Assembly (NCBI GenBank): GCA_033002965.1
Contig: JAURVB010012660.1
Span: 1-64,000, forward strand
Length of the DNA: 64,000 nucleotides
Direction of reading: 5' to 3'
DNA from: Piper betle
Taxonomy: Eukaryota > Streptophyta > Magnoliopsida > Piperales > Piperaceae
The position numbers were made by a program, and so were the translations under genes. The first letter of the stretch is position 1, and each line of letters opens with the position of its first letter. Shown one piece after another: positions 22,738 to 32,911 of the stretch. The notes below the pieces were generated by a model. That model saw only the letters and a program-made list of their open reading frames with translations. It ran no database searches and was not told the origin of the DNA.

Positions 22738-23488
22738 ATGGAAGGATCATGCAAGAAGAGGTCGCGAGATGTAATCGACATTGAAGATGATCATGGGAGA
22801 GTGGAGGAAGGGGGAAGGAGTTCAAGGAGCCGCCGGCCAATCAGCAAGAGGTGGAGAAGGACCTCGCCGGAGAAGAGGACGACGCGACGAAAAGCCTGCC
22901 CGAGGAGTTGGGCGTGTTCGAATTCCCATGGGGCTGGGAGGAGCTGGAGAATGATCTCATGCATGCCCGCGAGCTGGAGGCGTTCTATTCGACCGTGCTC
23001 GGCGTGGGGGTGGTGAACGATCACCTTCCCGGCGAGGCGAGGCTCTACGATGGCCTGTTTCCGCCGTCGCCGGTGGTGTTGCCCGGCGAAAAGATGGAAG
23101 ACGAGTGGTGGGCAACGCCGGAGATGGAAGGGTGGGACTGCATCCATGTTGGCGCCAAGGGTATTGCATGAACATGAAACATTTGCTTCTTAGTTCTAAT
23201 TTTTTTGTGGTATATATATTTGATCATCAACATTGGTAATTCCAAATAAAAAACCATACTTTCACACTTGAATTACTCAAAACTCACAATTTTTAATATT
23301 TAGTATCTAGTTTAAAATTTTGATCAGATTTGCACACTTGAGAAGCTATTAATTGAGGGTATTAATCTAATTGTTATATTTACATATGGAAGTAATATGA
23401 ATTCTTCTATGATCTTTTACTTTTCTTGTTAGCTACAAAAGAAATCTACAATGGAAAAAAGTATTATTTCACAAGACCATGGAAATAA
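22738..23488 (+). CDS. Unrecognised small acidic plant protein (two exons, one frameshift)
   Basis: Exon 1 runs 22,738-23,160 and exon 2 runs 23,433-23,488 (donor AAGG|GTATT, acceptor TTGTTAG|CTAC); the phases join cleanly as GAK-ATKEIYNGKKYYFTRPWK. The protein is about 159 residues with a basic KKRSRD patch near the start, a Glu/Asp-rich first third, and an aromatic-rich middle with FPWGWEELENDLMHARELEA, VVNDHLPGEARLYDGLFPP and EDEWWATPEMEGWDC. No signal peptide, membrane segment or catalytic motif is seen and I do not recognise the family. The frame breaks once, at a G run (22,810-22,814): one extra G would join the start (MEGSCKKRSRDVIDIEDD) to EFKEPPANQQEVEKD. The gene converges on ndhV with 50 bp between stop codons. 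Confidence 0.65.
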
Positions 23489-23538
23489 GCTCACAATTTT
23501 TGCTTTGAATTCCGTATCTTTACAAGCTTGGAAGAGGA

Positions 23539-25013
23539 CTACTCCTTCCATACAGGAAGAATGCGTTCTGCTGCCAACCTCTTCTCCACCAAAAAAACCA
23601 CATGTTTGGCTGTTATCTTCTTCTCATCAATAAGAAATGGCTCCACTGTGCTTGCCCCTGATCCATATGAAGACAATGAAAACCCCTTTGTACCTGCCGC
23701 AGAAATTAACCATGCATCATCAATTCTTACAAGTTATGCCCATCGTTCTGGTTAGTAGTATTTGAAGTTAATATATTGTCAGCACTTCCCATCACAATTC
23801 ACAATTGGGTTTTGTAGAAATCGACAACTTGCCTTACATGCTAAATGTTCATTCAGATATACAAATGCCAACGTATAATGTATACCTGTGAGGTTTCCAT
23901 TGGGGAAGAAGGCCCAGAAGTAGTATGGTATGCCATTCTGTAGAAATGACCCTTCCAACTGTTTGATTCGTGTACAGATATGGAACTAATTGAGTACAAC
24001 AAACTTGTTAGGTATAGAAGCCATACATGCATTCACAAATGTGGAGAAGGAACAAAACCTTGTTGTCTTGAAATGTGAGTTCTATGTTAGAGGGATCCTC
24101 TTGAGCTCTTAGAGTGGCTTTGAGTGAAGGGATGACATCTTCCATGAGTTGAGGGAGGGGTTTAGCTGGAGCTTGTGCCGGAGGTGCTCGCTTAGACGCC
24201 GCCGGTGGTGCTGCCTCCTTTTTGGCCTTCAGAACCTCCTTAGTCTCGGTGGCTAGTTTTACAGATTAAATTCATGAGGTTGCTTAGTATCAGCTTGAGA
24301 ATATCCGCGCACACCTATTATTGATTATTAATATTTCTTAAGTAAACAAAAATGCATTTCTAATGTAATTAGGAATGGTTTGTGTATATCTAGTCCCATT
24401 TCAATTAGGATTGATATCATTTTCGGAAGACTTAGAAAATGGTATTTTTGTAGATAAATGAATCAGCTAGAATAACTGAGAATTTTCTGGGTAGTACATT
24501 TGTTCCACAGGGAATACAAGGCCTTGGGCATACAACCTTCCTAGATTCAATGCAGAAAATATCTTGGAATCAAGTGGACATGAGAGTGACGATGATGATG
24601 ACAATTCATTTCTACCTTATCTCATATTATATTCCCAGTAGTTGCTATGTTTTTAATCAACTCCCACGTATATAATCTTGCCATCCAAAACATCTCACAA
24701 AAAATACAATTTGTACAGAAACAGATCGTCCAAGTATGCTTACTCAAATTGATGCCACTAAATTATAAGCAAACAGGCATAGAATAATTTGGGAAGAAGC
24801 AATTTACCAACCAGTAGCAGAAGGAAAGGTTTCATGAACTGCAGAACAGGCAACTCTTGCTGCTAACAAACTCTCTCCAATAGATTGATTCTTTCCACTT
24901 GTTAATAAATTAGAACAATGAATGAAGATGGGCAGATTGTTCTTGGTGGAACCAAGAGGAGGCCCAAGCATGTTGTTGGAGCGCAGAGCCATTTTAGCAG
25001 TGCAGCTCATCAT
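23539..25013 (-). CDS. ndhV: NDH complex subunit NdhV (DUF2996), chloroplast, four exons
   Basis: NdhV is a small subunit of the chloroplast NAD(P)H dehydrogenase-like complex used in cyclic electron flow around photosystem I. Exons on the minus strand are 24,812-25,013, 24,059-24,252, 23,886-23,958 and 23,539-23,693. Lengths 202, 194, 73 and 155 nt give an uninterrupted 207-residue frame. The first exon is a Ser/Thr/Ala/Asn-rich transit-type peptide. Exon 2 has a Lys/Ala/Pro linker, then LMEDVIPSLKATLRAQED. The conserved domain follows across exons 2-4: ELTFQDNK, LEGSFLQNGIPYYFWAFFPN, then EPFLIDEKKITAKHVVF and ERILPVWKE at the C-terminus. A second ATG at 24,992 is an alternative start. The exon 1 donor (CTG|GTTGG) was chosen by phase and is the least certain junction. 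Recognition rests on the DUF2996 signature. Confidence 0.85.
24511..24642 (+). other. Possible plus-strand exon inside ndhV intron 1
   Basis: An acceptor-like TTTGTTCCACAG is followed by an open frame of about 43 codons containing TRPWAYNLPRFNAENILESS and a run of Asp, ending in TAG. It shares only TRPW with exon 2 of the neighbouring small-protein gene. It could be an alternative last exon, a relic, or chance. Confidence 0.2.
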
Positions 25014-25019
25014 GGCAAG

Positions 25020-26430
25020 CTAGCAATGTGACGAGCTCCAACATCTGAGCTCTCCACTTCCAAGTAGCGAGGAAGATGGTCTGTAGCAGACCCAAGGTGG
25101 AATTGAGAGGTGGGAAGGTGTCTTGGGTAGAGCTGTGTTTGTTTTCTTTGTTGTTTTTTTGTGTGGTTCTTCTCTGTTCTTCAATTCCCAATGCTCAATC
25201 CAAACTCCAAGCTTGAAGTGTGTTGATTAATTTGATAGCTAGGAAGAAGAACATGGATAGATGTCCAAGATGGGAAGAAAATGAGTGGCTCATTTGTAAC
25301 CTGTGAATGTAACAATGGGGGGGGGGGGTGCCAAAACTAGTCATTTGATGATGGGACTCGCTGTTCATTTGTAATGGAATTTGGGCCACAAAAATGTAAT
25401 GACTACATAGAATTACCACGAAATTTGGCAATTCTCCTGCATGTTTAATCAAGATTTGAGTATAAGCTGTTAGAGAATTACAAGTCTTTCATCTTAAAAT
25501 TGGTAAGAAAAAAAACTTAAATATAATAAAGTAAAATAAAATGGATGTCATTCTCGAGGCTGCACTAATAATATTTTTTAAGGAGGTTATTGATGGACAA
25601 TAAAAATTAATTATAATTTTTCACAACTAGTGGAAAATTACTACGATTATTATTTTCAGCATCCAAAAATATTATTATCCTTAATTAGTTAGCTGGACGT
25701 GAAGATGAAAATAAACTAAAGAAGCTTATAAGTAAAATTAAAATGTGTTCATATCAATTCAGTTTGAACTCATTTCCGTTGTTTTATAAATACATAAAAT
25801 TAAAAAGAAGATTATGTAATATACCTCAAAGTTTAATGAAGATTTGATGAGTTGTTAGAGAATACAACAATAAAATACAAATTTATAATAACCACAAACA
25901 TGAAAAGATGTATTGGAGGCACCCTGAACACTTAAAGAGTGTAAATTAAGCTAATATTGTTTTGGAGCAAAAATGTTCAGCTCGATTCGACTTGAACTTG
26001 ATCCCATTATTTTTCAATTCAACAAATACTTATCTTAGAATTGAACACTTAATGAATTATTAATAAAATTTTTATATAGGTAAAGATTAAATACATTTAA
26101 TGTGATTCAATTATAAGCATAAAGTAATATAAAAATTAAATTCTTTTGGGTGAAATCATACATTGGAAATCACTATTATCCACACTTTATTAAACCAAAG
26201 GATCATTAGAGTTATCAATCCATTAGAACTTCACACCGGAGTGATCCATTAGAACTTCACACCAGAGTGTCAACGTCGTGCTAGTCCGTCATAATAGAAA
26301 AATACTAATTATCAAAACTCGTGTTATGCTTATTGTCTGAGGACAGAGTGCTTCGCCAGTTGACCGCTCAAACTTAAAAATATTAAAATTGAAGTTGAAG
26401 TTTGAAAGTTCGGGTGATAGGGGATCACGT
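25020..26430. other. ndhV upstream region and AT-rich intergenic DNA
   Basis: The first few hundred bases are the ndhV 5' flank. There is a G homopolymer (25,317-25,328) in an otherwise unremarkable stretch. The remainder is AT-rich with no codon-like frames and no recognised element. Confidence 0.4.
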
Positions 26431-27960
26431 CAGGGTGTTATTACTTGTGAAAATCAAGTCTAGTGCACGAACAATAAAAATAAAGGATAAACTATACACC
26501 AAATTTTTTTACGTGGTTTCAGATAGGTGAGATTAGTACTAACAATTCGCTAATTTTTTTACTCCTTTATAAATTATAAAATTTAATAGGATTTGACTAC
26601 TTTAATTCATTGACTTCGTATATTTATAGGTTGTCCCTTGAAGGTAATTTTACTCAAATTGGGGCACAAGAAGGTAGCGATATAAATTCCAAACCAAACC
26701 GACCCAAATCCGGGTGGGTCTGACTTCTGAGATAGGCCGGTTACAGCAGGCAGATGGGTGTGGACAGGTCAGGACACTCAGATACGATCCTGGACAGTTG
26801 GTGTGTAAACGGGTAAGAAGACCCATTTGTTCCTTTCTCCTTCCCTCACCACTTCTTCTTAAAACCGCCAGCAGTGGGAGGCAAGTATTTGCAGCAAATT
26901 ACTTCACGGCGAGAGTGACTCCTGGGCTTCATGGACTCATCCACAGGATGAAAACTAAGATGGGACCTTCTCCTCTCCTTGGTGAGGCTTCAATGGACTG
27001 GCAGTAAGAGTCCGGCGATGGTGCAACAAGGCGATGATGAGGGTTGCGAGCTTTCTCCCTCCGTTGTCGAAGCTAAGATCCAGGACGGCGGCAGTACAGA
27101 AGTGGTCAGGGCAGCACCCCTGTGAGTATGTTGGCAATGGAGCTTCAAGAGGCTTGGTAACAACAGGCTTCAAGGGGTGTTCCTCCAAGGCTCCACTCGG
27201 CGAGACTTCTCGGTTCCCAAACAGTAGCGGTAAGACGGCAATGATCTCCAGCAGCTCGAAACACCCGCGCATGGGTGGCTGTCCTCGGCAAGGCATTGAA
27301 AGCGGCAACAAACAGCAACAAGGCTCTGGCAAGCAGCAGCAAAGTAAACTGACAGGGGGTGTTAATCCTCAGACTTCGGCAACTCAGCAGCATGGCGCTC
27401 CACTGCTCGGCGACTTCTAATCTTTCGCTCCGGATTTTGTCGGGTAGAACTCTGGTGACAGAGGTGAGCGGCCTCGTCGGCAATGGACAGCAAAGGTAGA
27501 ACTCTGGCAGTGCTCCCGTCTCATACAAGGCATGGGCAAGGCTTCGGCGTTCAGGGCAGCGGCACGATCCCGGCGCTCCGCAGCTCTCCAAAGGAAGCGG
27601 CAAGAGAAAAAATAATATGAGCAGGATGCCATGCACGACGGGGAGACGAAGCTCCTCTCCATTCCGAGTTCCAAAGCAGCACATGGCAACTCTTTTCTAA
27701 GCTCTCCACGTTGATAACAAACCCAATATCTTCTCCATACAAACCCACGAAATCACTCTTCTTGTTTTTTAATTGGAAAATTTTGGCTCACCCCGGGAAG
27801 CGACGCCAGAAACACTGCGTCTACACTGTTCGGAGACGACCGGCGTGGAGCTACAACCGATTCTTTTTAATTTGATCGGGCCGTGTTGACGGGCTTAGGG
27901 CATTAGGCTCGGGCTAAATAATTTAGGCCGAAGAAAACGTGAACGTACACTTATACGATC
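26430..27960. other. Unidentified moderately GC-rich block, no gene supported
   Basis: The stretch shifts abruptly to higher GC between about 26,710 and 27,930, with overlapping open frames on both strands (for example 27,034-27,420 plus and 27,145-27,684 minus) that lack any domain I recognise. CAGCAG / GCAACAAAC-type phrases and GGCTCACCCCGGGAAGCGACG near 27,785 look like retrotransposon LTR or internal sequence. I could not find paired ends or a target duplication. I therefore leave it as probable transposon-derived DNA. Confidence 0.35.
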
Positions 27961-28900
27961 ATTTATTTGGGCATCTATTTAAGGAGAGTCCAGAGGTAAT
28001 ACTTATCAAATAAATAGAAACATCTTTTAATAAGGTCTGCCAAAATTTGTAACCTTTAACCAACTACTAAATTAATTAATGACAGGAATGTTCACAGCTT
28101 AGAAAATGACCAATGAATGAAACCCACTAGTAACATATAATCTGGGGTTTGGCTATAATTTGGAGTCTTTTTGGTTGGCATGAAAACAATGCAAATAAAA
28201 AAATTACAACAAATGAAAATATAATGGTATGAAATGACCCAAAAATTTTAAAATTTTTCCTTCCAGATTTAGATAGTAATAAAATAAGATAAAAATAAAA
28301 ACTTTTCTCAATTGTGTCTCCCAAAATTTTTATTAATTTCTTTTATTTTTTACAAAAAAATTACTTTTGTAAAATTTTTATATAGACTTATTTAGGCTAA
28401 AAAAATATCTTTTGACTTAATTTCTAGGCATCTAAACACAGGAAATTTTGACCTTCAAATTTTATATTTCTTTGGCATAATTTTAAAACAATCAAATAAA
28501 CCATAATTAGAAGTACAAACTTTTAGATTTGTAAGTTATGGTTTTAGTTACAACTATTGATGATGACCCCTAAACATTCTCTAAATTTTAGGTACATAAA
28601 ATATTATTATGTCCGTTTAACCAATTTAAAAACGATTTTGACAAAATTATTAGGGTTTCTAGTATCCAATCTCTCAACTAAAACGAAAACACAAGCACAC
28701 GAGCAGCATTACAAGTCGCTTCGGTGTGAGCCAAACTTCATACAACAACGAGAAAAGAAGAAGAAAGAAGAAAGAGAGGGATATTGAGGAGTTGACCGGG
28801 CGTCTTGTGGGTGAGCTACCTGCCTCTTCCCATCACGCGGCCGACGGCGTTGAATTCTTTACTCAAACATGCCTCTTCGATGCTCACCCCACCCTCTCCT
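27960..28900. other. AT-rich DNA and MYB80 promoter region
   Basis: No gene is seen. From about 28,690 the sequence turns C/A-rich and then A/G-rich towards the MYB80 leader. The GAAAAGAAGAAGAAAGAAGA tract (about 28,750-28,777) is a simple purine repeat. Confidence 0.4.
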
Positions 28901-28910
28901 GCATTTAAAG
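28901..28910 (+). promoter_or_regulatory. TATA-like element upstream of MYB80
   Basis: GCATTTAAAG lies about 225 bp above the MYB80 start codon, followed by a CACCCTCACTCCCACACAAC leader-like C/A-rich tract. It is a weak TATA match and the assignment is tentative. Confidence 0.3.
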
Positions 28911-29132
28911 TACACCCTCACTCCCACACAACACCCAGACACGCACCCACAAAAAATTAACAAGTAGCTCAAACTATACTATACCGGTGTTGCTTGCCCA
29001 AGAAAGATAAACAAGAGAGTTGCTTGTTTTTCTGGAGTGGTTTGGTTGGGAGAGAGGAGAGGAGCTTGTTTAGCTGGGGTGTAGATAGCTGGGAGTTGGG
29101 CGAGGAAAGAGGGTGACAATAATTGGGAAGGT

Positions 29133-30706
29133 ATGGGCAGAGTCCCCTGCTGCGAGAAAGATAATGTGAAGAGAGGGCAGTGGACTCCTGAGGAAGACAA
29201 CAAGCTCTCCTCTTATATTGCTCAACATGGTACTCGCAATTGGCGCCTTATCCCCAAGAATGCAGGTCCTTTTTCATCATGCTCTCGATCATATATATGT
29301 TTGATTTTTACTAGCATAAAAAAATTTGCCTGGTTGTCCAGTGGTTTTTTCATAACCGTATGTGGGACTTTGATGCGTATGTGCCAGGGCTGCAGAGGTG
29401 TGGGAAGAGTTGCAGGCTGCGATGGACGAACTACCTCCGGCCGGACCTCAAGCACGGTGAGTTCTCCGAGAACGAAGAGCAGACCATCGTCAAGCTCCAC
29501 TCCGTCGTTGGCAACAGGCAATGCCCAATGCCCCCATTCCTTCTAGTTTCATTCTCCCTTTCGAATTTCACAATTAGCTAAAATTTATGTTTCAAAAGCA
29601 AAGATGCAGCATTAGTCTCATTGAAACGTACCAAACATATATAAACAACACATCTCCCCAATATACTGTGATTTGCAGCAATACTTTATCAAATAGCAAT
29701 TTTCTGGATCAGTAAAGCTCTTACTAATCTGTAAAATGTATGAGTGCAGCAATTGTCTCATGTTCTTTGATTGCAGCTAAAGATGCTTTCTAATGTATGA
29801 CCATCCTAAGAACAATTATAAGCTTATAAGAGCAGTATCCAAACCTGGATCAAATTACACCATTTTGGATAAGGGAAACATGGTCCAAAAACAGTTTTTG
29901 AAACCTACCTTATTGCACTAAAATGGTGATCCACACACAACTAAATCAAAATGGGAATTTGTATGGATGCCTGCAGGTGGTCTTTGATAGCAGCTCAATT
30001 GCCGGGAAGAACAGACAACGACGTGAAGAACTACTGGAACACCAAGCTCAAGAAGCGGCTGTCCGGCATGGGGATCGACCCGGTGACCCACAAGCCCTTC
30101 TCCCACCTCATCGCCGAGATCGCCACCACCCTCGCGCCGCCGAAGGTGGCCCACCTCGCCGAGGCCGCCCTCGGATGCTTCAAGGACGAGATGCTCCACC
30201 TCCTCACCAAGAACCGCATCGACTTCCAGCTCAACAGCAATGAGAACACTGCGCTATTACCCAACGCAATGCCGCCGCCCGGAGACAGCTCCGGCGGAGG
30301 CCTAGATGTCAAGGACGTCGACGCGGTCCAGAAGATCAAGGTCGGGCTCTCCAGGGCCATGCAGGAAGCCGCCGACGTCCAAGCTCTCCCCAATTGCACC
30401 AACAAGGTGTGGGGGGCCATGGTGGGGGACGCTAATTCCGACGGGTTCGCCGAAATCTGCAACGCGTTCCAGGCCCCCGTCGGGTTCCAGTACGGCTCGA
30501 CGTCGTTCGGAAACGAAGATGAGCTGTGGAGCCAGAGCATCTGCACCGAGAGCACTTGCACTGGTGGTGAGCATGGTGGCATGCGTGTGAAGGGGGAAGA
30601 TGAAGATGATGACGGTGCAAACATGGGGAATGTTGGGTGTGATAACAATGACAGAATCTTCAATTCGGATGCTAATATGTGGGATTTGTACACACCCATA
30701 GTTTGA
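29133..30706 (+). CDS. MYB80: R2R3-MYB transcription factor MYB80 (three exons)
   Basis: MYB80 (formerly AtMYB103 in Arabidopsis) is the tapetum and pollen-development regulator. Exons are 29,133-29,265, 29,388-29,517 and 29,977-30,706; the joined frame is 330 residues without breaks. R2 starts [20 protein letters not shown] and contains [19 protein letters not shown] across the first junction. R3 contains [20 protein letters not shown] and ends [20 protein letters not shown] across the second. Directly after the repeats comes the subgroup signature [17 protein letters not shown] and [18 protein letters not shown], which separates MYB80 from other R2R3 factors. The C-terminus is acidic and Asn/Gly-rich and ends MWDLYTPIV. 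Exon 3 is GC-rich. Intron 2 begins with GC rather than GT (AACAG|GCAATG, 29,518), so it would be a GC-AG intron. Confidence 0.93.
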
Positions 30707-30897
30707 GGTTTGAGACTAATGTGGGATGTTTCACAATAATAACAATGCCAGAAGATTGGTGGGAGAGAGAATAAGCCCGGGAAGGGCAGAGATTGAATAA
30801 AACAAAATGTAAACTGTAAATAATGGTCATGATAATTTTACAGATGATAAATGCATTACTACTATATACACGTGGGTGATGATGGTGATGGTGACGG

Positions 30898-30902
<5 letters not shown>

Positions 30903-30939
<37 letters not shown>
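30903..30939. repeat. (TA)n microsatellite
   Basis: A TA dinucleotide tract lies about 200 bp below the MYB80 stop codon. Confidence 0.9.
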
Positions 30940-30942
<3 letters not shown>

Positions 30943-32015
30943 ACAAAACAACGACTTCTTTACAATTAGTATAAACGTAAAATTTATAAGAACTCTTACA
31001 AGGGCCTCCGGATAACAGCGGTAATTTTATCAAATTTCTAAAGTTATGACCGTCGCATTTAAATGAATGATGAGGATGAACATAAGTTGCAAGTTTCATT
31101 TACTTCATTGGTAGATTTCTATATTAATCTAACCTTAAAATTGGTCATTTTGTAATACCCCTAGCTAATAATTGTTCTTATTTATCATATTTATTAAATT
31201 AAAAATACGATTCTTTTTTCCAATTACTCACTAAAAGAGTAGAAAATAAAACCAAGAATTCCATCGTCGTCTCCACTCGGCTCCCCTATCTTATATTTTC
31301 GCGCTAAAAATAACAACCATTTCCCCCTCTTTGTAATGGATTTTTTACTTCACATGTATTAAGCATAATATGATTAGATAGGGCAAAAGAAATATGGAAG
31401 TCTTCACTAATGTGTCGGATAATTCATAGTTAGCCAAGAGAATCATTCACCGGCACTTACGAGTGTTCCAAGCAGCAGTGCAGATAGAGAATTTTCTGCT
31501 ATGGAACAAGGGACTCAACCAATGATGATACCTTAGTGTTCCTGCTACAATTCAGACGTGGGTAGGCCAGGAATCACATTTAGTCAGCGGCTCATCGCAA
31601 AGCCTCCCAAGCTGTGATCAATGACATCTTCATTCTCCTATAATAAGGCCAGCAGAAACAAGAGTTTGAAATAAAAAAAAGAATTTCTTTCTTTTTTTTA
31701 ACAAAAGGCTTGTTTACACAATGACCCAAGAGAGTTAGTTTAGATAAACTTCTTGGAAGGTTGGAGTTGGGTAGACGTGATAGTTAAGAACATATTGATC
31801 TTGAAGAGGACACTTTCAAGGACATACATTAATAATGGATATAACAAAGATGATGAGGGAAGTTACAAGTAATCTAACAAACATCTACTAAAGAATGTTA
31901 AACTTACCTAACATCTACTGAAATTATGTAAAAAATTAGCATAATAACCCATGAATCCGGCTATGGTTTCCTACACTTTCCAATGCATAACTCGTGCAAA
32001 GAATATAATACAATT
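30940..32015. other. Intergenic DNA between MYB80 and the nested LTR cluster
   Basis: The stretch is mostly AT-rich. A unique-looking patch at about 31,430-31,650 has balanced composition but no coherent reading frame. Nothing is recognised. Confidence 0.4.
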
Positions 32016-32906
32016 ATACATGTAAAACCCGTGACTCGAGTCAGGGTTTTACGTTACCGAACCAGTCGGTTCGACCGTTGGTTCGAGTCGAGTCAGTTTC
32101 ATGAACCGCGTGCTGAGTCGAGACCAGCCGTGAGTTATGAGCGATGAGAGTCAGGTGTACCTGAATATATGATGATAACGTCAAGAAGATGGTGAGAAAT
32201 GAGTTATCAGAATATATGAAAGTATACAGTATTTTTTTTCCTTTTATATGTTTGATCGGAGAAATAGTTTTAGGTCGGCTGAACGCGTTAGGACGCGTTG
32301 GATTATATTCGGGTGGGTTATTAGTTATAGAGCATGTCATTTGGATGTTGTTGTGTTTGTTTTATTTTATGGAATTTTTTAATATTTTTCTAGATTTTTT
32401 TAGAATTTATTACGAACTAGTTATTATTTTAACTCGAGTAGGAATCGAGTTAATACTTAATTACGAAACTGCCATTGAGGGTAATTTTCTCCCCTCCCGA
32501 CACTTACCCCCCTCCCAAACCCTTCGTGCTCGTCGCTGCCGCCGATCGACGCTCGCCCCGCTATGCCGTGCAGTCGCCGTGCCGACACGACCAACCCCAG
32601 CCAGCGATTGCCTGCCAGCGCGTTCGCAGCGACTCCGCGAAGCCGCCTCGGGCCCCGCCACTCAGTAGCCTGATTCAACCGCCGTCCGGGCTGTGCCGTC
32701 GCCGTTGTGACCCCGACAACTACCCCCTTGCCGTCGCCGACGTTTCCCCCACCATCCCGAGCGCCGTCGTCGAGGCCGGCCGCAGCCCCCCCCGATCGGA
32801 GCACACCGCCGCGGCCACCCATTTTCGCCGCCGCCGCCGACGGCCATCGCCGCCCCTGCTGCTTTGTTTGACACCGCCATTGGACCAAGCTCTGTCGAGC
32901 TGCTGC

Positions 32907-32911
32907 TGATA
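32907..32911. repeat. Target-site duplication TGATA (left)
   Basis: This is a perfect match to 42,258-42,262 on the other side of the nested element. Confidence 0.95.

Noticed and set aside
23451..23755. Plus-strand open frames over ndhV exon 4
   Set aside because: They are antisense shadows of a clearly coding minus-strand exon; only 23,433-23,488 is kept as a plus-strand exon.
27034..27748. Candidate genes on both strands (128 and 179 codons)
   Set aside because: They overlap, show no recognisable domain or splice context, and lie in probable transposon-derived sequence.
26430..27960. Second LTR family
   Set aside because: The composition suggests an LTR, but no matching ends, primer site or target duplication could be found.
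29222..30699. Minus-strand frames opposite MYB80
   Set aside because: They are shadows of the GC-rich MYB80 exons.
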